Shown in pieces: positions 1 through 6,922 of a stretch of 28,756 nt of DNA. Numbering within the stretch: position 1 is the stretch's first letter; each line of letters starts with the position of its first letter. The DNA comes from an uncultured Eubacteriales bacterium (GTDB lineage Bacteria > Bacillota > Clostridia > Oscillospirales > Oscillospiraceae): assembly GCA_900553135.1 (NCBI GenBank), contig USCO01000015.1:1-28756 (forward strand), in the 5' to 3' direction. Position numbers and translations under genes: made by a program. The notes under the pieces are model-generated. The model had not been told where the DNA came from and did no database searches. It saw only the letters and a list, made by a program, of their open reading frames with translations.

Positions 1-320
1 ATGGTGGTATAGAACATCATCAGCAGGTAGTTGCCCGCGATGCCAAACCAGCTGTAGATATGCCACTTGGTTCCCTTGGGCTCCAGGGCATTAAAGGACA
101 GGGCAATGCTCTTCTGGCTGGCCCGGCCCACGGAGAACTCCATCACCATCACCGGCAGACCCATAATGACCAGGAACAGAAGATATACCAATACGAAAGC
201 AGCGCCGCCGTACTTACCTGTGATGTACGGGAAGCGCCACACGTTTCCCAGCCCAATGGCGCAGCCTGCCGAGATCAGCAGAAAGCCCAGCCGGGAGGAA
301 AAACTCTCTCTCTTTTGCAC
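1..320 (-). CDS. Sodium:neurotransmitter symporter (NSS/SNF) family transporter, 3' end outside window
   Basis: This is the first 106 residues of an inner-membrane Na+-coupled transporter, probably for an amino acid or related small solute. It begins MQKRESFSSRLGFLLISAG and continues with the family's TM1 signature CAIGLGNVWRFPYITGKYGG, whose unwound helix binds Na+ and substrate. Two more hydrophobic helices follow, with GLPVMVMEFSVGRAS after TM2. The start is GTG at 320, placed 7 nt after AGGAGG at 328-333; an in-frame stop lies just upstream, so no earlier start is possible. The gene has its own promoter (363-391) and points away from the tRNA and bio operon. The substrate cannot be told from this fragment. 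Family assignment is firm. Confidence 0.9.
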   Translation of the reverse strand, partial: MQKRESFSSRLGFLLISAGCAIGLGNVWRFPYITGKYGGAAFVLVYLLFLVIMGLPVMVMEFSVGRASQKSIALSFNALEPKGTKWHIYSWFGIAGNYLLMMFYTT

Positions 321-362
321 ACAAATACCTCCTATCTCAAGCCGTAAACCACGGCAAACGTT

Positions 363-391
363 ATTTTAGCAGTATCTCTTTCCCCGGTCAA
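363..391 (-). promoter_or_regulatory. Sigma-A promoter for the NSS transporter gene
   Basis: On the minus strand, TTGACC (386-391), a 17-bp spacer and TAAAAT (363-368) preceded by TGC form an extended -10 promoter. The leader to the GTG start is about 35 nt. Confidence 0.7.
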
Positions 392-442
392 TGCTTTAAA
401 TGGAAAAAGAAAAATTTATTTGAATTTTTTTTAAAAAACCCC

Positions 443-471
443 TTGCCAAACCTTTGGTTGTATGCTATACT
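443..471 (+). promoter_or_regulatory. Sigma-A promoter for tRNA-Arg
   Basis: TTGCCA (443-448), a 17-bp spacer and TATACT (466-471) lie about 48 bp upstream of the tRNA 5' end. The stretch before it (about 400-440) is very A/T-rich and could act as an UP-like element. Confidence 0.7.
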
Positions 472-518
472 AGCGTAGCTGTCAGGCACAGCGGACAAGA
501 AAAAACAAAATACGGTAT

Positions 519-595
519 GCGGCTGTAGCTCAGTTGGATAGAGTGTTTGGCTACGAACCAAAAGGTCGGGGGTTCGAATCCCTTCAGCCGTACCA
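519..595 (+). tRNA. tRNA-Arg (anticodon ACG)
   Basis: The sequence folds as a full cloverleaf. The acceptor stem GCGGCTG (519-525) pairs with CAGCCGT (585-591), discriminator A592 and encoded CCA (593-595) follow. The D arm starts GCTCAGTTGGATAGAG. The anticodon arm is TTTGG-CTACGAA-CCAAA with ACG at 553-555, and the T arm carries GGTTCGAATC. ACG is read as ICG after A-to-I editing and decodes CGN arginine codons. It is a single-gene transcription unit between its own promoter and two terminators. Confidence 0.97.
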
Positions 596-635
596 GTTCA
601 TCGCAAACGAGATCTCGTTTGCGATGAACTTTTTT
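596..635 (+). terminator. Rho-independent terminator 1 after tRNA-Arg
   Basis: A perfect 17+17 nt palindrome (596-629, centre AGATCT) begins immediately after the CCA end and is followed by six T (630-635). Confidence 0.9.
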
Positions 636-645
636 ATTCCCCTTT

Positions 646-682
646 GCCGGAGCAAGCCCTGCTTGCTCCGGCTTTCTTTTTT
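646..682 (+). terminator. Rho-independent terminator 2 after tRNA-Arg
   Basis: GCCGGAGCAAGC (646-657) pairs perfectly with GCTTGCTCCGGC (661-672) across a CCT loop, followed by a T-rich tail to 682. It backs up the first terminator and insulates the bio operon. Confidence 0.85.
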
Positions 683-699
683 CCCTGCTGTCCACTTTA

Positions 700-732
700 A
701 TTGTAAACCAAATAAATATTTTAGTTGACAAT
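700..732 (+). promoter_or_regulatory. BirA-type biotin operator upstream of bioY
   Basis: Half-sites ATTGTAAAC (700-708) and GTTGACAAT (724-732) form an inverted repeat with one mismatch and a 15-bp spacer. This matches the Firmicute BirA box (TTGTAAAC / GTTWACAA with 14-16 bp between halves). The right half overlaps the -35 element, so biotinyl-AMP-loaded BirA would block RNA polymerase. The match is seen in the sequence; repression is inferred from the family. Confidence 0.75.
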
Positions 733-752
733 CAATCATTTCCTGTGATACC
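725..752 (+). promoter_or_regulatory. Probable bioYDA promoter
   Basis: A consensus TTGACA (725-730) sits inside the BirA box. The best -10 is a weak GATACC (747-752) preceded by TG, with a 16-bp spacer. The -35 and operator overlap are convincing; the -10 is not strong. Confidence 0.5.
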
Positions 753-825
753 ATCTCCACCAGATCACGGTTCGGCCGAACCTTTCTCCCCTCTGGCAGG
801 AATCAAACAGGAAGGAAGACAGCCT

Positions 826-1380
826 ATGCAGTACACCAAGACCCAAAAGCTGGTCCTATGCGCCCTCTTTGTGGCCCTCATTGGGGCGGGCGCTTTTATC
901 AAGATCCCCGTTCCCCTGGTCCCCTTTACCCTCCAGTTTCTCTTTACCATGCTGGCAGGCCTTCTGCTGGGCGGACAGCTGGGGGCTCTGGCCGTCTGCG
1001 CCTACATCGCCCTGGGGCTGGCGGGGCTGCCCGTATTTGCCCAGGGCGGGGGCATCGCTTACGTGTTCCAGCCCAGCTTCGGCTACCTCATCGGCTTTGC
1101 TGCGGGAGCCTATGCCACGGGAGCCCTGGCAATCCGGGTGCCCAAACCCGGCTTTGGCCGCCTGCTGGCCGCCAATTTCCTGGGCCTTGCCATCGTCTAT
1201 CTGTTTGGCATGGTCTACTACTACCTCATGAGCAACTTCTATCTGGGCACTCCCATGGGCCTGTGGCCCCTGTTCCTCTACTGCTTTCTCCTGGCTGTCC
1301 CGGGAGACATTGTCCTGTGCATCCTGGGCGCGGCGCTGGGAAAGCGTCTCATCCCCCTGCTGCACCGGGGAAAGGAGTAA
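826..1380 (+). CDS. bioY: Biotin transporter S component BioY
   Basis: BioY is the membrane substrate-binding (S) subunit of an energy-coupling-factor transporter that takes up biotin. The protein has 184 residues, the normal length, with about six hydrophobic helices. Family features are visible: the N-terminal MQYTKTQKLVLCALFVALI helix, IPVPLVPFTLQ at 29-39, an AYIALGLAGLPVFAQGGG stretch, and FQPSFGYLIGF. The ATG at 826 is chosen over an upstream in-frame ATG at 745 because it follows AGGAAGGAAG (809-818) and begins at the conserved region; the 745 start lies within the promoter region. It is first in bioYDA, with bioD 3 nt downstream. No ATPase or EcfT genes are nearby, so it probably shares a common ECF module. 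Confidence 0.95.
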   Translation: MQYTKTQKLVLCALFVALIGAGAFIKIPVPLVPFTLQFLFTMLAGLLLGGQLGALAVCAYIALGLAGLPVFAQGGGIAYVFQPSFGYLIGFAAGAYATGALAIRVPKPGFGRLLAANFLGLAIVYLFGMVYYYLMSNFYLGTPMGLWPLFLYCFLLAVPGDIVLCILGAALGKRLIPLLHRGKE

Positions 1381-1383
1381 GCC

Positions 1384-2079
1384 ATGGAACAACTTAGAAC
1401 AGGAGCTCTGTTTGTCACAGGCACCGGCACCGACGTGGGAAAAACCTATGTCACCGCACTGCTGCTGAAAAAGCTGCGGGAGCTGGGCCACAACCCGGCC
1501 TACTACAAAGCCGCCATGAGCGGCAACCAGCGCCGCCCCGACGGCTCTCTCATTCCGGGCGACGCCCTGTTTGTCAAAGAGCTCTCGGGCATCCCTCAGC
1601 CTTTGGAGGAGATGTGTCCCTATGTGTATGAGGCCGCCGTCTCCCCTCACCTGGCCGCCCATCTGGAAGGAAACCCCGTGGAGCTGGACCGGGTGGTGGA
1701 GGGATTTCATTCTCTGTGCCAACGCTATGACTTTGTGACCATGGAGGGCTCCGGCGGCATCCTCTGCCCCCTCCGCTTCCCGGACGCCCCCCTCTGGCTG
1801 CCCGATGTGGTGAAGGCCTGCGCCCTGGGCTGTCTCCTGGTGGCCGACGCGGGCCTTGGTACCATCAATCAGGTGGCTCTCACCGCCTTCTATCTCCAGG
1901 CCCAGGGCATCCCCCTAAAAGGGATCATCCTCAACCGCTATGACCCAGACAGCGTCCTGCACCGGGACAACCTTCTCATGTGCCAGCATCTGACGGGCAA
2001 CCGGGTAGTTGCCTGCGTCCGGGCGGGAGAGGATACCCTGTCCATCGACCCGGAAGCCCTGCTGGCTCTCTATCACTGA
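1384..2079 (+). CDS. bioD: ATP-dependent dethiobiotin synthetase BioD
   Basis: BioD closes the ureido ring of 7,8-diaminopelargonate (DAPA) using CO2 and ATP to give dethiobiotin, the penultimate biotin step, in the cytosol. The 231-residue protein has the P-loop GTGTDVGKT at 13-21, the conserved YKAAMSGNQ segment, and the MEGSGGILCPL loop, which corresponds to the substrate-binding EGAGG region of family members. Length is typical. The Shine-Dalgarno AAAGGAG overlaps the end of bioY, so the two are probably translationally coupled. The gene precedes bioA by 13 nt. Assignment is firm. Confidence 0.95.
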   Translation: MEQLRTGALFVTGTGTDVGKTYVTALLLKKLRELGHNPAYYKAAMSGNQRRPDGSLIPGDALFVKELSGIPQPLEEMCPYVYEAAVSPHLAAHLEGNPVELDRVVEGFHSLCQRYDFVTMEGSGGILCPLRFPDAPLWLPDVVKACALGCLLVADAGLGTINQVALTAFYLQAQGIPLKGIILNRYDPDSVLHRDNLLMCQHLTGNRVVACVRAGEDTLSIDPEALLALYH

Positions 2080-2092
2080 CAGGAGGAACGAT

Positions 2093-3304
2093 ATGATCTG
2101 GTACCCCTATGAACAGCTGAAAACCATGCGTCCCCCCTACGAGATCGTAGACGCCCACGGCGTCTACCTCTGCACCCGGGACCGAGAACTCATCGACTCG
2201 GTCTCCTCCTGGTGGAGCGTCATCCACGGCTACAAGCATCCCCAGCTGAACCAGGCCATCCACCAGCAGGTGGAGCAGTTTTCCCACGTGATGCTGGGGG
2301 GCCTGACCCATCGCCCAGCCCAGGCTCTGGCGGAAAAGCTGCGGGAATTTCTGCCCGGCGACCTCAATTACTCCTTCTTCTCCGATTCAGGCAGCGTGGC
2401 CGTGGAAGTAGCCCTGAAAATGGCCCTCCAATTCTATATGAACCGTGGCGAGACCCAGCGCACCATGGTGCTGGCCCTGGAACACGCCTACCACGGGGAC
2501 ACTTTCAAAACCATGGAGGTGGGGGATGACGAGGACTACCACTTTGTTCTCCAGGCCTACGGCCCAAGCCCCAATGTGGTGCACATCCCCACGGAAATCT
2601 CCGCCCTGGAGCAGGCTTTCAGGCAGTACTATGACCGTCTCAACTGCCTTTTGGTGGAGCCCCTCCTCCAGGGGGCAGGCGGGATGCGGATGTACGACGT
2701 GTCCTTCCTGCGGCATGCCCGGGAGCTGTGCGACCAGTACGGCGTGCTGCTCATCTTTGACGAGGTGGCCACCGGCTTTGGCCGCACGGGCCACCGCTTT
2801 GTGGCCGACCTGGTGCTGCCCGACATTCTGGTGCTGGGCAAGGCCCTCACCGGGGGCTACATCGGCCACGCCGCCACCGTGGCCAACCAGAAGGTCTTTG
2901 ACGGCTTCTATGACAACAACCCGGACCACGCTCTGATGCACGGCCCCACCTTCATGGGCAATCCCCTGGCCTGCAGCGTGGCGCTGAAGTCCATTGAGCT
3001 CTTTGAGACCCAGGACTACCTGTCCAAGATCCGCCGCATCGAGGCCATCACCCGCCGGGAAATGGCTGGCTTCTCCCACCCCAAGGTGAAGGAGGTACGC
3101 ATCATGGGCGGCTGCGTCTGCGTGGAGGTCACCGACCCCGCCTGTCTCCAGGGCTATCAGCAGTTTGCCTATCAGCGGGGCGTGTTCAGCCGCCCCTTCC
3201 TCCGCTACCTGTACGCCATGGTCCCCTACATCATTACAGAGGATCAGCTGGTCCAGGTACTGGACACCATGAAGGCCTGGTTTGCTCAGATGCCTGAGGA
3301 ATAA
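2093..3304 (+). CDS. bioA: Adenosylmethionine-8-amino-7-oxononanoate aminotransferase BioA
   Basis: BioA is a fold-type I PLP aminotransferase that converts KAPA to DAPA, normally with S-adenosylmethionine as amino donor. In the 403-residue protein I see SSWWSVIHGYKHP (38-50; the Trp pair marks BioA), FSDSGSVAVEVALKMA, EHAYHGDTF, the PLP Asp in LIFDEVATGFGRTG (Asp223), the Schiff-base lysine in LGKALTGG (Lys250) and HGPTFMGNPLAC. It is somewhat shorter than enteric BioA (about 430). ATG 2093 lies 6 nt after AGGAGG (2081-2086); the longer frame upstream only overlaps bioD. It is last in the operon. The operon has no bioF or bioB, so KAPA supply and sulfur insertion must be encoded elsewhere or be absent. 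Confidence 0.94.
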   Translation: MIWYPYEQLKTMRPPYEIVDAHGVYLCTRDRELIDSVSSWWSVIHGYKHPQLNQAIHQQVEQFSHVMLGGLTHRPAQALAEKLREFLPGDLNYSFFSDSGSVAVEVALKMALQFYMNRGETQRTMVLALEHAYHGDTFKTMEVGDDEDYHFVLQAYGPSPNVVHIPTEISALEQAFRQYYDRLNCLLVEPLLQGAGGMRMYDVSFLRHARELCDQYGVLLIFDEVATGFGRTGHRFVADLVLPDILVLGKALTGGYIGHAATVANQKVFDGFYDNNPDHALMHGPTFMGNPLACSVALKSIELFETQDYLSKIRRIEAITRREMAGFSHPKVKEVRIMGGCVCVEVTDPACLQGYQQFAYQRGVFSRPFLRYLYAMVPYIITEDQLVQVLDTMKAWFAQMPEE

Positions 3305-3326
3305 AAAAAGCCGCTTCTTTTTTTAA
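3303..3326. terminator. Weak A/T-rich hairpin between convergent bioA and rsfS
   Basis: An A-run plus AAGC-C-GCTT plus a T-run (with one mismatch) separates the two converging operons by 18 nt. The core stem is short, so termination in either direction is only plausible. Confidence 0.35.
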
Positions 3327-3670
3327 GCCTGGGTAAAGTCGATCTCTTCCGCGTCGCTCCACAACCGCTCCAGGTCGTAGAACTTCCGGGCCTCGTCGGT
3401 AAACACGTGGACCACCACGGAGGAAAAATCCATCAGCAGCCAGGTGCCGCCACGGTGTCCCTCGATGTGGTGAGCCCGCTCCCCGTTGTTCTCCATGGCC
3501 TCCTCGCAGGCGTCGGACATGGCCTTGATCTGGGTGTTGGAGGTGGCGGTGCAGATGACGAAGTAGTCGGCCAGGGTGGTCAGTCCCTCCGTCTTCAGGA
3601 CCTTGATTTCCTCTCCCTTTTTGCCGTCCAGAGTCTTGGCCAGCAGAATGGCGCTTTCATAAGAAGTCAC
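3323..3670 (-). CDS. rsfS: Ribosome silencing factor RsfS
   Basis: RsfS binds uL14 on the large ribosomal subunit and blocks subunit joining when nutrients are scarce. The protein has 115 residues, the usual length, and carries the family core LADYFVICTATSNTQIKAM (about 33-51) and the GTWLLMDFSSVVVHVFTDEARKFYDLERLW block. The start is GTG at 3670, with AAGGAG 8 nt upstream. It is the last gene of the rph-rdgB-yhbY-nadD/yqeK-lcp-rsfS run; association with nadD/yqeK is the classic Firmicute context. Confidence 0.95.
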   Translation of the reverse strand: MTSYESAILLAKTLDGKKGEEIKVLKTEGLTTLADYFVICTATSNTQIKAMSDACEEAMENNGERAHHIEGHRGGTWLLMDFSSVVVHVFTDEARKFYDLERLWSDAEEIDFTQA

Positions 3671-3712
3671 AGGCAGTTCTCCTTTCTATATCAATGGGTG
3701 ATCGTACAGTGT

Positions 3713-5317
3713 TCAGGCAGCCTGCTCGCTGCCGGTGGGATTGAGCCACGTGGGCGGCTCGGTGTTGCCGCCGGTCTCGCCGGAGGCGTTTCCGCCCTCA
3801 GAGCCGCCGGTCTGGCCGGACTCTCCTCCGCCGGTCTCGCCGCCGGAGCTGCCGCTCTGGGAGTCCCCGTCTCCGGAGCTGCTGCCCCCCTGGGACTGGT
3901 CGGGGTCCTCAGGCTGGCTGCTGTCCCCTCCGTTGCCGGAGGTGCCGGGATCGGTGGGCTCCGTGGTGCTGGAGTCGCCGCCCTGGGAGCCGGAGCTGCT
4001 GGAGCTTCCGCTCTCGCCGGAGGTACCGGGGTCCTCGGGCTGGGTGTCGGTAGGCTCTTCAGGCTCGGTGGGCTCCTGGGTCTGGCTGCTTCCGCCGGAG
4101 GAACCAGAGGAGCCGGAAGAGCTTCCTCTGGAGGAATTCAAGCTGGTATCCAGCAGGGTGCCGCTGGTCACGGAGTAGCTGCCGTCGCTGTTGCGCACCA
4201 GCACCTGCAGGTCGCTGGACTGGATGTCATTGAGATAGGGATTGAAGCTCTCGTTAAGGAGCTCCAGCAGCTCGTCCACCACGGGCAGCACCATGGACAC
4301 GCCGGGATACTTGGCGTCCTGCACCGGCATGCTCACAAAGTTCACGCCGGTCTCCGCATCCATGCCCACGGCCAGCTCGGCAAAGGCCAGCAGGTTGCCC
4401 AGGGACAGGTCGGTGGTCACGTTCTCCATAAAGACCTCAGCCAGGGCGGGGGCCTTCAGCAGGGTGGAGGGCTTCAGGCACTCGGCGGCCACAGCCTCCA
4501 GGAAGGCCTGCTGGGTCTGGATGCGGCCCAGGTCGCCGTTGGGATACTGCACGGAGTAGTCGTTGTTGTGGCGCCAGCGGATCAGGCCCATGGCCTGCTC
4601 GCCGTCCAGCTTCTGGTAGCCCTCCTTCAGGTGGATGTGGAGGTCCTGCCCAGGCGTGGGATCGTCGTAGTCCATATCAAAGGGCACGTCGAAGTACACG
4701 CCGCCCAGGGCGTCCACCATCTTACCAACGGCCTCCCACTGGACCATGACGTAGTAGTCCAGGGTGATGCCGGTGAGCTTGCCCACTTCCTTTTTCAGGG
4801 CGGTGATGCCCTTCTCCACCTGGGTGGACTTGTCGGATCCCTTGTTGTAGTTGTACACCGCGTTGAGCCGGTGTCCGCTGCCTCTGCGGTCCACGTTGAT
4901 CATGGTGTCACGGGGCAGGCTCATGCCGTCGATGGTCTTGTTTACGGTGTCGAAGGTAATGAGCATCATGGTGTCGGTATTGCCGCCGCCGGCGGTATCC
5001 TGTCCCACCAGAAGGAAGGTATATACCCCCTTCTTTCTCCCGCTTTTGGCCACCTCGGGCAGCTCGGCTCCGTCAAAGGCGGAGCTGTCCTCATTGCCTT
5101 CGGTGGGCAGCTCAGGCACAGTGGGCAGTTTGACCCAGGCCCGGATACCGATGAACAGGGCAATGACCACGATGGCCACCACCACCAGAGCCTGCAGCAG
5201 ACGATAGCGGATCTTCTGCTTGCGGCTCATGCCTGCCACCCAGGCCCGGTGCTGCCGCCACCACAGCTGCATTCCGGATGGAGCGGAGCGTCTTCTACTT
5301 TCTCTTTTTCCACTCAT
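3713..5317 (-). CDS. LytR-CpsA-Psr (LCP) family cell-wall glycopolymer ligase with long Ser/Gly/Glu tail
   Basis: LCP proteins transfer teichoic acid-like or capsular polymers from lipid carriers to peptidoglycan on the outer face of the membrane. The 534-residue protein has a basic cytoplasmic N-terminus (1-37), one membrane helix (about 38-60), and an LCP catalytic domain (about 95-300) with FLLVGQDTAGGGNTDTMML, the arginine motif SLPRDTMINV, GHRLNAVYNY and a later IRWRHNN. A VLVRNSDGSYSV segment follows. The last 138 residues (397-534) are almost wholly Ser, Gly, Glu, Thr, Pro, Asp and Gln, an acidic disordered tail ending in PPTWLNPTG. GAGGAG precedes the ATG by 9 nt. The gene starts 18 nt after nadD/yqeK. 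The polymer substrate is unknown. Confidence 0.9.
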   Translation of the reverse strand: MSGKRESRRRSAPSGMQLWWRQHRAWVAGMSRKQKIRYRLLQALVVVAIVVIALFIGIRAWVKLPTVPELPTEGNEDSSAFDGAELPEVAKSGRKKGVYTFLLVGQDTAGGGNTDTMMLITFDTVNKTIDGMSLPRDTMINVDRRGSGHRLNAVYNYNKGSDKSTQVEKGITALKKEVGKLTGITLDYYVMVQWEAVGKMVDALGGVYFDVPFDMDYDDPTPGQDLHIHLKEGYQKLDGEQAMGLIRWRHNNDYSVQYPNGDLGRIQTQQAFLEAVAAECLKPSTLLKAPALAEVFMENVTTDLSLGNLLAFAELAVGMDAETGVNFVSMPVQDAKYPGVSMVLPVVDELLELLNESFNPYLNDIQSSDLQVLVRNSDGSYSVTSGTLLDTSLNSSRGSSSGSSGSSGGSSQTQEPTEPEEPTDTQPEDPGTSGESGSSSSSGSQGGDSSTTEPTDPGTSGNGGDSSQPEDPDQSQGGSSSGDGDSQSGSSGGETGGGESGQTGGSEGGNASGETGGNTEPPTWLNPTGSEQAA

Positions 5318-5335
5318 TCCACGATTCTCCTCGCG

Positions 5336-6529
5336 TTAGCCGTGCTTTTTCAGCCAGTCCCTGGCTGCCAGCGTATTTTTATGGATGGGGACCCCCCGCT
5401 GTTCCATCTCCTGGATGGTGGACTCCACCCCCAGCAGCATAGCCTGGTCCAGGTCGGTATAGGCCAAGCGGCGCAGCTCCTCCACCCCGTCAAAATCCCG
5501 GTTTGGCTCTATGTAGTCCGCCATATACAGGATTTTGTCCAGCAGGGTCATATTGGCCCGGCCGGTTGTGTGCCAGAAGATGGCCTCATACACCTCATCA
5601 GGTTCCCCAAAAATATACTTGGCAATACATGCCCCTGTTTTGGAGTGCAGCAGTTTTACCGCCTTTTGCTCCAAATCATCTAAAGGAATACCATATTTCT
5701 CGCACAAATGCAATTGGGGGGCCAACTCCAGGTATTTGGTACAATCGTGCAAAATTCCGGCGTGGCGGGCCAATTCCGGGTCGGCGCCCCAGAATTTGGC
5801 CAGGCGCACCGCCTCCTCCTCCACCCCCATGACGTGGGCCACCCGCTTGTGGCGGATCATGGAGTAGGAACAGGCCCGCAGCTCAGGCAGCTCCAGCTCC
5901 TTCAAAACGGCGCTGGTGCCGTACAGGCGGTTCATCAGGATGTAGCCGTACACCGAGGGCAGCAGGTACTCCCGGCCCTTTTCTCGGGCCAGCAGGTCCC
6001 GCAGCTGGGTGGAGGACACATCCACCAGTCCGGGCAGGGTGATGGTCACCACCCTGGCGTTATACTTCTTCTGCAAAAATTCCCGCTGGGGCGCAAAGAC
6101 CGACTCCCCGTCGTCCTCCGTGCGGCCAAAGGCGCAGATCCCCGCCAGGCGGGTGATGGCCCCCGGGTCGTGCCACAGGTGGAAGGTGAGAAACATATCC
6201 GTGCCCATGAGCAGCCAAAGCTCTGCCTTGGGATATCGCTTGTGGATCTCCTCCACAGTATCAGAGGTGTAGCTCTTCCCCGCCCGGTCCATTTCCAGGG
6301 TGGATACCTCCACCCGGCCGGGCAGATCCATGGCGTCCGCCATCCGCTCCACCATCGCCAGCCGGTGCTCCTTGCTGGGGCTGTCCTCGGGCAGCACCTT
6401 ATGGGGAGGTACCGCCGCGGGCATCAGCAGCAGTTTGTCCAGCTTCAGTGCGTCAATCGCGGTCTGGGCCGCCGCGAAATGGCCCAGATGAGGGGGATTA
6501 AAGGCCCCGCCGTAAATTCCGATCTTCAC
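5336..6529 (-). CDS. nadD: Fused nicotinate-nucleotide adenylyltransferase NadD and HD-domain hydrolase YqeK
   Basis: The 397-residue protein joins two enzymes that are separate adjacent genes in Bacillus. Residues 1-204 are NadD, which makes deamido-NAD from nicotinate mononucleotide and ATP: GGAFNPPHLGH (7-17) is the nucleotidyltransferase motif and VDVSSTQLRDLL (169-180) the C-terminal ISSTxxR motif. Residues about 220-397 are YqeK, an HD-family hydrolase acting on diadenosine tetraphosphate in characterised homologues: RHKRVAHV (226-233), HAGILHDCTK with His261-Asp262, the FWHTTGR histidine and KILYMADYIEPNR. No stop or frameshift separates them. The start is GTG at 6529 after AGGCGG. It is followed at 18 nt by the LCP gene. 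Both active sites look intact. Confidence 0.92.
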   Translation of the reverse strand: MKIGIYGGAFNPPHLGHFAAAQTAIDALKLDKLLLMPAAVPPHKVLPEDSPSKEHRLAMVERMADAMDLPGRVEVSTLEMDRAGKSYTSDTVEEIHKRYPKAELWLLMGTDMFLTFHLWHDPGAITRLAGICAFGRTEDDGESVFAPQREFLQKKYNARVVTITLPGLVDVSSTQLRDLLAREKGREYLLPSVYGYILMNRLYGTSAVLKELELPELRACSYSMIRHKRVAHVMGVEEEAVRLAKFWGADPELARHAGILHDCTKYLELAPQLHLCEKYGIPLDDLEQKAVKLLHSKTGACIAKYIFGEPDEVYEAIFWHTTGRANMTLLDKILYMADYIEPNRDFDGVEELRRLAYTDLDQAMLLGVESTIQEMEQRGVPIHKNTLAARDWLKKHG

Positions 6530-6578
6530 TGCTTCACACCGCCTTTAAGTTATTTTCCCGTTCCGGCCAAAGCCCGGG

Positions 6579-6899
6579 TCACTTTCTCTTCTTGTCCTCC
6601 ACCAGGACGATCTTATCCTTCTTGTCCTTCTTGTGGCTGGGGCGGTAAAGGACGAATTTGGTGCCGATCACCTGGACCACCTCGCTGCGGGTCACGGGGG
6701 CCAGGGCCTCGGCGGCCTCCCGGGCGGTCATGAGGGAGTTTTCCAGCACCTTGCCCTTGATGAGCTCCCGGGCCTCCAGGGCGTCGTTGGCCTGCTTGAC
6801 CAGGTTGTCGCCGATGCCGTCTTTGCCCACGATGAGAATGGTGTCGATGCTGTTGGCCAGGCCGCGCAGCTGGGCCCGCTGTTTGCTAGTCAGTTCCAT
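6579..6899 (-). CDS. yhbY: YhbY-family CRM-domain RNA-binding protein
   Basis: A 106-residue protein made of one CRM domain, which binds pre-50S ribosomal particles in characterised relatives. It shows the family pattern MELTSKQRAQLRGLANSI at the N-terminus, the GKDGIGDNLVKQANDALEARELIKGKVL core and a C-terminal IGTKFVLYRPS strand, ending in a Lys/Asp-rich tail (KKDKKDKIVLVEDKKRK). The conserved GxxG loop appears as GKDG. It lies between rdgB (23 nt upstream) and nadD, a common order in Clostridia. Confidence 0.92.
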   Translation of the reverse strand: MELTSKQRAQLRGLANSIDTILIVGKDGIGDNLVKQANDALEARELIKGKVLENSLMTAREAAEALAPVTRSEVVQVIGTKFVLYRPSHKKDKKDKIVLVEDKKRK

Positions 6900-6922
6900 A
6901 GATGGGATAAACCTCTCTTACG

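Noticed and set aside
465..731. Minus-strand ORF covering the tRNA-Arg and its terminators
   Set aside because: It overlaps a tRNA with full cloverleaf and two palindromes; the peptide resembles nothing and has no ribosome site.
3407..5683. 758-codon plus-strand frame opposite rsfS, the LCP gene and the end of nadD/yqeK
   Set aside because: It spans three genes that are recognised on the other strand. The Gly/Ala/Val repeats mirror the Ser/Gly tail of the LCP protein.
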